In this document: one piece after another, positions 28,234 through 36,685 of the stretch
How the letters are laid out: each line of letters starts with the position of its first letter
How positions within the stretch are numbered: position 1 is the stretch's first letter
Assembly: GCA_023411715.1 (NCBI GenBank)
Contig: JAEYOM010000081.1
Span: 1 to 63,665 of the forward strand
DNA: 63,665 nt
Reading direction: 5' to 3'
Source of the DNA: Bacillota bacterium
GTDB taxonomy: Bacteria > Bacillota > Clostridia > Acetivibrionales > DTU013
The notes under the pieces: generated by a model
Database searches by the model: none
The model's input: only the letters and a program-made list of their open reading frames with translations
Told to the model about the DNA's origin: nothing
Made by a program: the position numbers and the translations under genes

Positions 28234-28803
28234 GAATTTGGCCATCACGTAGCCCGTCTTGCCTTTCGAAGTGGTTATCTTGTACCAGTCTCCGCTTTTG
28301 GATACGAGCGTTACTGTTTCATTCTTTACTAATTTCGCAACTATCGATGATGTCGTGTTTGCCTGGGAACGCAAATTCAGCACGGCCGTGTTGACGACCG
28401 CCTTACCGAGCGAGGTCGGCGTCGTCGTAGGCGGTTTTGTCCCAGTCGATCCCGTATTGCCCGAGGTACCGGTTCCTGTACCCGACTTTGGCGGCGTCGT
28501 AGTAGTGCCCGTCATCACTTTGTTAAGGTCGTTCTGAAGGGCGATGATCGTCTGTTCCTGGGCCGTTAATCTGGTTGAAAGCTGATCGTTCTGGTTTTTG
28601 AGCGAATTGTTCTGATCGGTCAGAAGTTGTATTTTTGCTGTCAATTGTGCTATCGCAGCATCCACGTAACTCTTGCTGACTATCGGATCCTGGTCGGATC
28701 CGGGCTCTGCATTGGAATTCACAGCAAAGATAATATTCATGCCCATGGATATGGTCAGTATTATCAAACCGGCCGCTACAACAGCCTTATAATGAAATTT
28801 CAT
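28219..28803 (-). CDS. Exported coiled-coil protein with C-terminal SH3b domain
   Basis: 194 residues from ATG 28803, which follows AAAGGAGG. A helix (VVAAGLIILTISMGMNIIFAV) anchors or exports the protein. Residues ~45-90 form a coiled coil (IAQLTAKIQLLTDQNNSL). A Thr/Gly/Pro linker follows, and residues ~130-194 form a bacterial SH3 domain (VLNLRSQANTTSSIVAKL ... GDWYKI ... GYVMAKFL) that typically binds cell wall. Probably a wall-associated structural or regulatory protein. Shares a promoter box with the HtrA gene. Confidence 0.88.
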   Translation of the reverse strand: MKFHYKAVVAAGLIILTISMGMNIIFAVNSNAEPGSDQDPIVSKSYVDAAIAQLTAKIQLLTDQNNSLKNQNDQLSTRLTAQEQTIIALQNDLNKVMTGTTTTPPKSGTGTGTSGNTGSTGTKPPTTTPTSLGKAVVNTAVLNLRSQANTTSSIVAKLVKNETVTLVSKSGDWYKITTSKGKTGYVMAKFLTKK

Positions 28804-28883
28804 CAAACAGCCTCCTTTTCTTTTGTTACTGCAGGTCCTTTATACTTAAGGTTCCTATATAATTATACCTCATTTGGAAATAT

Positions 28884-28898
28884 ATTTTGTTACAGAAT
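28884..28898 (-). promoter_or_regulatory. Palindromic box upstream of the SH3b gene
   Basis: ATTTTGTTACAGAAT differs by one base from the box at 25033-25047. On the minus strand a perfect TATAAT (28867-28862) follows after 16 bases, so the box overlaps the -35 position, as expected for an activator site or an alternative -35 element. Confidence 0.55.
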
Positions 28899-29021
28899 GC
28901 TTAAAATACAATTACATAAAACAAAAAGGCAATTATTGAGGGCTTTACGGCAAAAAAAGGTTAGTAAATATCTATAATTGCTCTATAATGAATTAATGAA
29001 TAAATGGAGTGAGGCCTTATA

Positions 29022-30407
29022 ATGCAGCTGAATGTCGACTCTGGAATCAGGCGTAAATATTTCTCCGATACTGAGTTTTATAGCAAATTCATAAAAATCG
29101 CAATACCTGTTACTTTACAGAACTTCCTGTCGTCTTCGCTCAATTTGACCAATAATATTCTGGTAGGCCAGCTTGGAGATGCAAGCGTAGCCGCTGTAGG
29201 ACTCGCAAACCAGGTGTTTTTTATACTAATGGTCGTACTGGCAGGAATAGGTGGAGGAGTCTCGTTATATATTTCACAGTTCTGGGGCAGCGAGAAATAC
29301 GACCGCATCAGGAAAGTAGTGTCGTTAAGCCTTATCATCACACTTGCCGCGTCGCTTATCTTCTTCATACCTTCGTTTCTGATCCCCAGACAGCTGCTTT
29401 TGCTGTTTTCAAACGATACCGGCGTAATAGCCCAGGGCATAGCGTACTTACGGCCGGTCAGTTTCAGTTACTTCCTGATGGCGACATCCATGTGCTTTTC
29501 GTCGGCGTTGAGGAGCACGGGAAATGTCAAGCTGCCCTTGTTCGCCAACATGGTCAGTACATTCGTCAATACCGCTCTGAATTTCGTTCTGATTTTTGGC
29601 ATGTACGGCCTGCCTGCAATGGGAGTTGCGGGTTCCGGCACAGCTACACTCATTGCGCGTATTGCGGAAAACGCCATCCTGTTTGCGTCCATTTATACCG
29701 GCAACAGTATAGTTGCAGTAAAGCTTAAAGATATGTTCCATATCCCGGCCGATCTTGTAAAAAGATTCTTCAGCACCTCGGGCGAATTGATCACGAAGGA
29801 TGTGGTCTGGGCGCTCGGGACATCCATATATATGGTGGTTTATGCACGCATGAGCACTGAGGCCGTAGCATCTGTCAACATTATGTCGACGATACGAAAT
29901 CTGGCATTTGTATTTTTCGGAGGCGTATCCAACGCATGCCTGATAATGGTAGGGAACAAAATCGGAAGCAACGAGAAAGATACGGCTTATAAGTATGCCG
30001 GAAGGTTCCTGAAGATCACTCTGGTCATTTCCGCAGTAGTAGGTACCCTGCTTATTCTGGCAAGACATCTTGCGCTTTCACCATATAAAGTTTCCGATAC
30101 CGTACTCAGCTATGCTTCGGGCTTAATGATAGTGAATGCCATAATGCTTGTACCCACGTCCTTTGCTAGTCTGGGCATAACCGGAGTAATGCGGAGCGGG
30201 GGCGATATCCGGTATTCGATAGCAGTGGATTTTACCGCGGTGTGGTTAATCGGCCTCCCGCTGGCCTGGATCGGCGGTATGGTACTGCACCTAAGCATAG
30301 TATGGGTATTGCTTCTGGTAAACCTTCAGGAGGTGTTCAAATCCATAATCGTAATAAGGCGATACAGATCCGGCAAATGGATCAACAATATGGTCGGCGA
30401 TATATAG
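29022..30407 (+). CDS. MATE-family efflux transporter
   Basis: 461 residues with about 12 hydrophobic helices. The first half carries IAIPVTLQNFLSSSLNLTNNILVGQLGD and the AVGLANQVFF stretch typical of MATE proteins, with a matching repeat in the second half (STEAVASVNIMSTIRNLAFV). It exports drugs or metabolites in exchange for Na+ or H+. The ATG follows GGAGTGAGG. It stands alone between divergent or convergent neighbours. The substrate is unknown. Confidence 0.9.
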   Translation: MQLNVDSGIRRKYFSDTEFYSKFIKIAIPVTLQNFLSSSLNLTNNILVGQLGDASVAAVGLANQVFFILMVVLAGIGGGVSLYISQFWGSEKYDRIRKVVSLSLIITLAASLIFFIPSFLIPRQLLLLFSNDTGVIAQGIAYLRPVSFSYFLMATSMCFSSALRSTGNVKLPLFANMVSTFVNTALNFVLIFGMYGLPAMGVAGSGTATLIARIAENAILFASIYTGNSIVAVKLKDMFHIPADLVKRFFSTSGELITKDVVWALGTSIYMVVYARMSTEAVASVNIMSTIRNLAFVFFGGVSNACLIMVGNKIGSNEKDTAYKYAGRFLKITLVISAVVGTLLILARHLALSPYKVSDTVLSYASGLMIVNAIMLVPTSFASLGITGVMRSGGDIRYSIAVDFTAVWLIGLPLAWIGGMVLHLSIVWVLLLVNLQEVFKSIIVIRRYRSGKWINNMVGDI

Positions 30408-30453
30408 ATAAGGTGGTAATTTAATTAATGATGCGGTTTAAAGCCTATTCCTG

Positions 30454-31047
30454 TTAATCCATTAAAAGTCTGTATGGGCTTGAATCTGTTATGTTACACG
30501 ACCATTTATCATAAAATTTTTTAAGGATATTATTGACCTGCTCAATAGAAAGACTTTCATTTGCGTTATTTTTATCCTTAATGTCTGACATGTCGTTGAC
30601 CAAACTATTTAAGTCATCGCGCAAGGTCTTTACGAAAGTCCGTTCGTTATTAGAAATAGGTGTGTCATGTAAAACAGTATATATTTGTTTTCCATTTACA
30701 TTATGTTCATTTCCATACATCAGTGTACCAGCGACAAAGCTAAAGGATAGTATACCGGGATAATATAGAGGATTTTTATAATAAGATGCATTTTCATTTA
30801 TTATTGCATCAAGCTTAATGAGCTCTGCACCAGCATATTCAAGCTGTTTATTCGCATCTTGTATATTCTCTGCATTGTCAGCTAAAAAATTATCGAGGTA
30901 TAATACAGACTGGTGCAGAGAATTATATAAATGGTTAATAAGCATTTGTCTGCTTTGGTTATATCTAGCAAAATTAATGACGTTAAAAGTCAGTGAAATC
31001 GCTAAAATTACTGCCATAAGAAAGATGATAGATAATTTTTTATTCAT
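30454..31047 (-). CDS. Membrane-anchored protein of unknown function
   Basis: 197 residues: basic start, one helix (LSIIFLMAVILAISLTFNVI), then a mostly helical extracellular domain with heptad-like segments (residues ~35-85 and ~145-185). I recognise no family. Its start overlaps the 3' end of the flavoprotein gene by eight bases, so the two are probably co-translated. The gene is distinctly AT-rich compared with neighbours, like the next three, hinting at a shared, possibly acquired, origin. Confidence 0.7.
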   Translation of the reverse strand: MNKKLSIIFLMAVILAISLTFNVINFARYNQSRQMLINHLYNSLHQSVLYLDNFLADNAENIQDANKQLEYAGAELIKLDAIINENASYYKNPLYYPGILSFSFVAGTLMYGNEHNVNGKQIYTVLHDTPISNNERTFVKTLRDDLNSLVNDMSDIKDKNNANESLSIEQVNNILKKFYDKWSCNITDSSPYRLLMD

Positions 31048-31624
31048 AACCGACCTCCTTATTTTTGTATAAAGGCTTTGTATTTAACACAAAATTCTTA
31101 ATATCATCTTTTGCTTCGAAAGACGTAAGAATATTACCATCAATGCTTGATTTATTATAGAATTTAGCACTTAGAAATAAGACATTAGGCGTTACTGCTT
31201 CGCTCACATGATAAGTAAAAGCTGTTATGAAATTCTCACGTCCTGTATTACTAATTACAATGAATTTCTTTGGAACATTCTCATAATCATTTTGTCGATT
31301 GGGATGTTTCTGAAAATAACATTGGCTTCTCTCATTAAATATAAAAAAGTTAGCACATGGAAAGTCGCTATAGTTTGGTACAATGAAATATGTCAAATCA
31401 CTATTGGTAATAGCATCGTAAATTTCGTATTCCTTATCATTTAAATAAGGACATTGTGAATTGTTCCTAAAGCACTCATAACTGCACTTTCCACATGGTT
31501 CGATAGTAAACTCAGAAAATTCAAAAGATTTTATTGTATCATTATAAAAGCTGCCTATATATTTTCCAATCTCTTCACAATTTCCATTTTCTCTTGAACT
31601 AAAAGAAACAATACAAACCCCCAT
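31040..31624 (-). CDS. Flavodoxin-like / iron-sulfur flavoprotein-type protein
   Basis: 194 residues. The N-terminus (VCIVSFSSRENGNCEEIGKYI) matches the FMN-phosphate loop of NADPH-dependent FMN reductase and iron-sulfur flavoprotein families. A cysteine cluster (CGKCSYECF, then CPY eight residues later) follows at the place where such proteins bind a cluster. The segment SDLTYFIVPNYSDFPCANF resembles their second flavin loop. Probably a cytosolic electron-transfer flavoprotein. Overlaps the following membrane-anchored protein gene, suggesting a functional pair. The substrate is unknown. Confidence 0.65.
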   Translation of the reverse strand: MGVCIVSFSSRENGNCEEIGKYIGSFYNDTIKSFEFSEFTIEPCGKCSYECFRNNSQCPYLNDKEYEIYDAITNSDLTYFIVPNYSDFPCANFFIFNERSQCYFQKHPNRQNDYENVPKKFIVISNTGRENFITAFTYHVSEAVTPNVLFLSAKFYNKSSIDGNILTSFEAKDDIKNFVLNTKPLYKNKEVGYE

Positions 31625-31731
31625 ACAATCATCCCTTCGCCAAATTCTTATTTATCAAATTATACGCGGAGGCACCCATTTTTTGCAATGCAACTCTCCA
31701 TTATGCTTTTAATCACACCTTCAATTGGAAT

Positions 31732-32199
31732 TTAATTGATTTCCTTGCGGTGTTGCAGATGAATGCCGATATGTCCGATCCCCAAAATTAATATAGAAAT
31801 CAAAAGCCAGACTACTTTACCATATACGCCAAGCAGTAAAAACGCAATTACAGGTAGTGTCGCACCGGCTACAGGAACACCGCAAAAACTGCTGTAAAAG
31901 TTGGCCAATGTCTTTTGGCTCCTGAAATATCTAATCCACCAGCATTCATACATGAGCATTAATATCACTGCGGCAATAAGCCATAGTGTCCATATCGACC
32001 ACGGGCGAAGATTAAAGTCTGAAAAAATGAGTGCTGTGCAGGTAACAAGAACTTGACCGACACGCTCAAAGATCAGCAATATCTTATTTTCGCTTTGATA
32101 ATCATAGCCCTTCGGATGATGTTTTATCCATATGAGATTGGGAATTGTCAACATCAGTAAGAAAATCAGCCCTATATATGAAAAACCCAGATGCCCCAT
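31732..32199 (-). CDS. Small integral membrane protein, unrecognised
   Basis: 155 residues with four to five hydrophobic helices (FSYIGLIFLLMLTIPNLIWI, a central pair, and VWLLISILILGIGHIGIHL near the end). The WIKHHPKGYDY segment after helix 1 is distinctive, but I cannot place it in a family with certainty. AT-rich and transcribed on the minus strand, without close operon partners. Confidence 0.65.
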   Translation of the reverse strand: MGHLGFSYIGLIFLLMLTIPNLIWIKHHPKGYDYQSENKILLIFERVGQVLVTCTALIFSDFNLRPWSIWTLWLIAAVILMLMYECWWIRYFRSQKTLANFYSSFCGVPVAGATLPVIAFLLLGVYGKVVWLLISILILGIGHIGIHLQHRKEIN

Positions 32200-32331
32200 T
32201 GTTTTATCCCCCTAAAATCCTGGTTATCCTTGAAATCCGAAGTTCAATTAATATTGTACTATAAAAGAAGAGAAGTGTGTACGGTCAATGGTCAGTATGA
32301 ATATTAGGTAGAAGATAAGTAGATACAGTTT

Positions 32332-32650
32332 TTAAAGCAGCTTCCTTATATTGTATACCGACCTTAAGATCAACCAATTCTGCGGGAAGTAGTTTCCTAT
32401 GGTCCAGTAGCTTAAACCGCCGACCCTAAATTCATTTGTCAGGAACAATTTGGCAAGAATGCTTCTGGCATCCTCAAACCATACTACATGCTGCGTGCCG
32501 GTGTTATCATAGTAATTAAAAAAAGGAGCTTGCGAAGTCTGGTCGAATTGTATGGCCGCGCCCACTGTCCATGCAAGGTCTACTGCCCCGGTATTCGATA
32601 TTGTACTAGCGGTTGTTCCGGGCCTGTATGGCAGGATCCAGTTATATGGA
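32332..32650 (-). pseudogene. C-terminal fragment of a GH18 glycosidase (spore-wall/chitinase-like)
   Basis: The open frame reads back from PYNWILPYRPGTTAS at about 32645 through GAVDLAWTVGAAIQFD and QAPFFNYYDNTG to VVWFEDARSILAKL, GGLSYWTIGNYFPQNWLIL. This is the last ~105 residues of LysM-GH18 enzymes of the YaaH/SleL type, which act on cortex or wall muropeptides. No catalytic DxxDxDxE motif or upstream part is present, and the frame runs into AT-rich non-coding sequence at about 32650. It is a truncated remnant. An internal GTG could start a 77-residue product, but that is unlikely to be functional. Confidence 0.8.
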
Positions 32651-32878
32651 AAATGTCGTAGATTATTGAGATATTTCTAACATTTACAAAAATTTTTTTG
32701 AAAATAGTCTTCGTAAAATTCTCGTATTCCAATAATATAAGTTATGATGATTATTTTAGACCACTACGAGAGTCCGTCCACGTAAATAAATGCAGTAAGT
32801 CAATCGTAGGAAAGATTCCTGAACAGAACCAGGAAACCACAATATCCTAGTTCTAGATAAAAAATAATTCATGACAAC
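32651..32878. other. Non-coding gap with inverted repeats
   Basis: No gene seen. CTACGA at about 32763 pairs with TCGTAG about 40 bases later, and TTCCTG pairs with CAGGAA at about 32815-32835 across eight bases. They could be decay of the lost GH18 upstream part, a terminator for the neighbouring glycosylase gene, or a small RNA. No riboswitch class was recognised. Confidence 0.4.
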
Positions 32879-33373
32879 TCAGAGCAGTTTCAGCAGCAGC
32901 TTCCACTGCTCGAATTTCTTTTCGAAGCCGATAGTGTATGCCGGGCTTGTTGACGGCAGGTTGTAGAAGGTTTTACCGGCGGCATCGACGCCCCGCTTTT
33001 CAACATAACGTTTGTAAAGCCTTTCAGCCGGTCCGCCGTTGAAGCAAACGCGTACGATATTGGGGTAACGTTTGTAAAGGCCGGCGAAATCGTTGGGCAC
33101 GGGATCCCTTATATCGCTGTCGCTGCTGCCCTCCCTCTCGCAGGCCTCAAGCACATCCCAAAGAGCTATATGATGAGCCAGCAGGAATTCTTTGCGACGA
33201 TCGTAATCTTCGTCAATTGTTTCGCTGAAAAGAGAATATATTATCCTCCAGAAATTATTCTGCATGTTTCCGTAATACTGCTGCCTTTTCAGAGAAATGA
33301 CGCCGGGCATTGTCCCGAGTATCAGGACCTTGCAGTTTTCATCCACGATAGGTTCAAATGAGTATATCGGCAT
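32879..33373 (-). CDS. DNA-deoxyinosine glycosylase (UDG family 6-like)
   Basis: 164 residues from ATG 33373, with AAAGGAG eight bases upstream; a GTG three codons earlier is too close to it. The UDG-superfamily motif A reads VLILGTMPGVISLKRQQYYGN, followed by NNFWRIIYSLF, and the C-terminal motif is LPSTSPAY. This pattern fits the hypoxanthine-DNA glycosylase group, which removes deaminated adenine (inosine) from DNA. It lies next to engB and near other nucleic-acid genes but with no clear operon dependence. Confidence 0.85.
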   Translation of the reverse strand: MPIYSFEPIVDENCKVLILGTMPGVISLKRQQYYGNMQNNFWRIIYSLFSETIDEDYDRRKEFLLAHHIALWDVLEACEREGSSDSDIRDPVPNDFAGLYKRYPNIVRVCFNGGPAERLYKRYVEKRGVDAAGKTFYNLPSTSPAYTIGFEKKFEQWKLLLKLL

Positions 33374-33422
33374 TTGCTGCACTCCTTTCCGGCCTCACTT
33401 TTGGGTCCGGCTTCAATTCCGG

Positions 33423-34202
33423 TTACCGCTTCGACCCCCGTTTCGACTTCGTTTCCTGTTCAGACCCTACTTCAGGTTTAAACGCTGCTTCCGAATCAGG
33501 CCTTAACCCCGTCTCTGATTCCGGTTTCAGCCCCACTTCCGAATCCGGACTTAGCCCCGCTTCTGATTCCGGCTTTAACCCCTCTTCTGACACAGACCTC
33601 AGCTCCGCCTCTGCCGCCCCGGCTTCAAGCGTTTTATTGATCGCCTGCCATATCTCGTCCCTTCCCATTTTTGTCTCGGACGAATATGCCAGCAGGCGCT
33701 CGTCCTTCAGCCCCAAAACCTTCTTAATATCCTGCAGCCGTCCTTGTATCTGCCCCCGGGATATCTTGTCCGCTTTCGTGGCAATGATGATGCGCGGTAT
33801 CTCCTGCTCCTTGATCCAGTGGTACATCATCCTGTCGTCTTCCGTCGGCGAATGCCGTATATCGACCAGCAGCAGGACCATTTTCAGCTGCCTTCTCGTA
33901 TTGAGATAGGTTTCTATCATTGAGCCCCAGGCCGCCTTTTCCTCCTTCGATACTCTTGCAAAGCCGTAACCGGGCAGATCTACGAAATATAGACAGTTAT
34001 CAACGTTGTAGAAATTGATGCCCCTGGTTTTGCCGGGCTCGGAGGAAACCCTGGCAAGGCTTTTCCTATTCAGCAGTGTGTTTACAATAGTTGATTTCCC
34101 TACGTTTGAGCGGCCTGCCAGCGCTATCTCCGGCAGCTGTCCGGCCGGGTACTGTGCGGGCTTTACCGCAGTCAATTCATATCTTGCTTTGTTCAGATCC
34201 AC
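33423..34202 (-). CDS. engB: Ribosome biogenesis GTPase EngB (YsxC/YihA) with octapeptide-repeat tail
   Basis: A 259-residue TRAFAC GTPase: GRSNVGKST (G1), a Thr-containing switch I (PGKTRGINFY), DLPGYG (G3), TKADK (G4) and YSSET (G5). It assists assembly of the large ribosomal subunit. The core ends near residue 200, the normal family length. About 54 extra residues follow, with at least four units of the type GLKPESEA / GLSPDSEV (eight residues, alternating KPE and SPD) and a basic end. The start is GTG 34202 after AAGGAG. The tail is acidic, low complexity and unlike other EngB proteins known to me. Confidence 0.93.
   Translation of the reverse strand: MDLNKARYELTAVKPAQYPAGQLPEIALAGRSNVGKSTIVNTLLNRKSLARVSSEPGKTRGINFYNVDNCLYFVDLPGYGFARVSKEEKAAWGSMIETYLNTRRQLKMVLLLVDIRHSPTEDDRMMYHWIKEQEIPRIIIATKADKISRGQIQGRLQDIKKVLGLKDERLLAYSSETKMGRDEIWQAINKTLEAGAAEAELRSVSEEGLKPESEAGLSPDSEVGLKPESETGLRPDSEAAFKPEVGSEQETKSKRGSKR
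33474..33582. repeat. 24-bp tandem repeat encoding the EngB C-terminal tail
   Basis: Four to five degenerate 24-bp units (plus-strand consensus like CCGGACTTAGCCCCGCTTCT) lie in frame with engB. Adjacent units alternate, giving a 48-bp higher-order period. Confidence 0.8.
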
Positions 34203-34281
34203 TATGTATTCTCCTTTTCATTCACGGACAAGTATATTAATATTATACTAAAGATTAAGCAAAAAAATCAGGAGTGTAGTG

Positions 34282-36657
34282 ATGGCAGACAGAAAAACTG
34301 TCGCAGTTTCAATTCAAAACCTTATCGATTATGCCTTGCAGGCTGGAGATCTCTCGGTAGGAGCCCGGTTTTCATCGAGGGCGGTGGAAGGCACGAGAGG
34401 CCACGCCGCAGTCCGGAAGGCCCTTAAGGAATCACTTTCAGGCAACGACGTATATGAGGCCGAAGTGCCGATATCCTTCAAGCTTGAAGGAACAACCGTG
34501 GACCTCGAGGTGAGCGGTCGTATCGACGGGGTGTTGAAGGATCCCTCAGGTATAACGATCCATGAGATCAAAACTACTATCCTGCCCCTGGATGACATAG
34601 AGCACGACTACAACTCGCAGCACTGGGCGCAGGCCAAAAGCTATGCATATATGTTTGCTTCCCAGTACGGGCTTGATTATATAACTGTCAGGCTTACGTA
34701 TTACCAGCTAGACGACAAAGAGGAAAAATCCTTTATCGACTTTTACAGCTTCGATGCGCTCGAAGAATTCTTCATGCCTATGGTCAGGGAGTATCTGGAC
34801 TGGCAGGAGCTGGTGTACGGATGGTCCGATAAACGCGATAGGTCTATCGGTTCCCTCTCCTTCCCTTATCCTGAATTCAGATTGGGACAGCGTGAATTTA
34901 CCGAGTCCGTCCATAATGCGATAGAAAACCACGAATTGCTGTTCGCGCAGGCTCCCACGGGTACAGGGAAAACGATCGCTACCCTTTTCCCCGCCGTAAA
35001 GGCGCTTGGAGAGGGTCTGGTCTCAAGGGTATTCTATCTTACGGCAAAAACGACGACACGAGCGCTTGCAGAAAAAGCTCTCGACGATATGCGAAAAAAT
35101 GGATTGTCTATAAGATCCATAACGTTAACAGCAAAAGAAAAGATCTGTTTTTCCGCCGGACAAGCCTGCAGTTCGGACACCTGCGAGTATGCCGCGAATT
35201 ATTACGGCAAGCTGAAAAAGGCGATGACCGAGACATTGTCGGAAGAAACACTTGACAGGTATGCGATCGTAAGGGCGGCTGAAAAGCACGCGATCTGCCC
35301 GTTCGAATTCTCGCTCGACCTGGCTTTATGGTGCGATGTCATCGTTTGCGACTACAATTATCTATTCGATCCGAGAGTCTACCTCAAGAGGTTTTTCACA
35401 CAGCGCGGAGACTACGGCTTCCTCATCGACGAAGCGCACAACCTTGTCGACCGGGCGCGCGACATGTATTCGGCGGAGCTTTCCAAGAGGGCTTTCTTCG
35501 AGCTCAGGCAGAACTCGAAGCTCGAAATACCCCAGATCACTGATATATGCAACCGCATCTACAAGTACTTTTTGGACACCGCGAAAACCATGGTGGAAGA
35601 GGATGTCGAAGAAAATAAAACTTTCTACAAAGTGCGCAGGATATGCCCGGAAGATCTTTACAAGCTTCTGGAGCGATTCACCGGCATCCTTGAAGACTGG
35701 CTGACGCGAAATCCCCCGGTCTCCTTCATGGACCAGCTGCTTGACACTTACTACGGCAGCCTGCTCTTCATGAAAATAACAGAGCTCTATGATGAACGCT
35801 ATGTATCTATCTTTGACAAATCTTCGAGGGACTTTAAAATAAAGCTTTACTGCGCCGATCCCTCAAAGCTGCTGCGCGAAGCCATGAACAAAGGACGTTC
35901 GGCCGTTTTGTTTTCAGCGACATTATCGCCCATGAATTATTTCACGTGGATGCTTGGCGGGGGAAATGACGCGCGCTTCCTAGAGATCCCCTCGCCCTTT
36001 CCGAAAGAAAACCTCTGCGTATATGTCGACGATTATATTTCAACGAAATATAAAACCAGACACAGCTCATATGACAGTATCGCCGAGGTCATACTTGAAA
36101 CGGCAAACGCAAAAACAGGCAATTATATGGTTTTCTTCCCCTCCTTCGAATACCTCAACGAGGTATATTACAGGTTCATGGAGATCAAATCCGGCATCCG
36201 CACGCTTTATCAAACTCCCGGCATGTCGGACGCCGCGCGGCAGGAATTCCTGAATGAATTCGAAAGTTTCGGGGATACAAGTCTTGTAGGTTTCGCGGTG
36301 ATGGGCGGCGTTTTCGGCGAAGGTATCGACCTGGCCGGGGACAGGCTTTCAGGAGCGATCATCGTAGGCGTTGGGCTGCCGCAGGTCTGCAACGAAAGGA
36401 ATATACTAAGAAGATACTTCGACGAACAGCTGGGAACAGGCTTCGATTACGCGTATACGTATCCCGGGATCAACCGCGTACTGCAGGCTGCGGGCCGCGT
36501 CATCCGGACGGAAAACGACATGGGCGTGGTAATACTGCTCGATGAGCGCTTTTCCTTCCAAAATTACCGCGACCTGCTGCCGTCCGAATGGAGCCCGATA
36601 GCGCGTGCATCCGACGGATGCGGCCTGACGGAGGTGCTGCAGGACTTCTGGGGGTGA
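34282..36657 (+). CDS. Nuclease-helicase: PD-(D/E)XK domain fused to XPD/DinG-type Fe-S helicase
   Basis: 791 residues from ATG 34282, seven bases after GGAG. The N-terminal ~180 residues resemble a RecB/Cas4-type nuclease (GRIDGVLKDPSGITIHEIKTT). The helicase part has Walker A APTGTGKT near residue 225, four cysteines between motifs I and II in the pattern KICF...ACSSDTC...ICPFE for an iron-sulfur cluster, DEAHNL near 380, FSATLSPM, and a C-terminal motif VI (QAAGRVIRT). Such Rad3-related proteins unwind DNA from a 5' overhang in repair. No CRISPR or phage genes are nearby. It forms a monocistronic unit divergent from engB. Confidence 0.9.
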   Translation: MADRKTVAVSIQNLIDYALQAGDLSVGARFSSRAVEGTRGHAAVRKALKESLSGNDVYEAEVPISFKLEGTTVDLEVSGRIDGVLKDPSGITIHEIKTTILPLDDIEHDYNSQHWAQAKSYAYMFASQYGLDYITVRLTYYQLDDKEEKSFIDFYSFDALEEFFMPMVREYLDWQELVYGWSDKRDRSIGSLSFPYPEFRLGQREFTESVHNAIENHELLFAQAPTGTGKTIATLFPAVKALGEGLVSRVFYLTAKTTTRALAEKALDDMRKNGLSIRSITLTAKEKICFSAGQACSSDTCEYAANYYGKLKKAMTETLSEETLDRYAIVRAAEKHAICPFEFSLDLALWCDVIVCDYNYLFDPRVYLKRFFTQRGDYGFLIDEAHNLVDRARDMYSAELSKRAFFELRQNSKLEIPQITDICNRIYKYFLDTAKTMVEEDVEENKTFYKVRRICPEDLYKLLERFTGILEDWLTRNPPVSFMDQLLDTYYGSLLFMKITELYDERYVSIFDKSSRDFKIKLYCADPSKLLREAMNKGRSAVLFSATLSPMNYFTWMLGGGNDARFLEIPSPFPKENLCVYVDDYISTKYKTRHSSYDSIAEVILETANAKTGNYMVFFPSFEYLNEVYYRFMEIKSGIRTLYQTPGMSDAARQEFLNEFESFGDTSLVGFAVMGGVFGEGIDLAGDRLSGAIIVGVGLPQVCNERNILRRYFDEQLGTGFDYAYTYPGINRVLQAAGRVIRTENDMGVVILLDERFSFQNYRDLLPSEWSPIARASDGCGLTEVLQDFWG

Positions 36658-36685
36658 CAGCCAAAAGCCATTTCACAACAGGTGG

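Noticed and set aside
32740..32860. Possible riboswitch between the GH18 remnant and the glycosylase gene
   Set aside because: Inverted repeats exist but no conserved aptamer motif is seen, and neither strand places it upstream of an intact gene.
33358..33909. Plus-strand 183-codon ORF antisense to engB
   Set aside because: It mirrors the engB repeat and GTPase region; engB has all five GTPase motifs, and the antisense frame has no recognisable domain.
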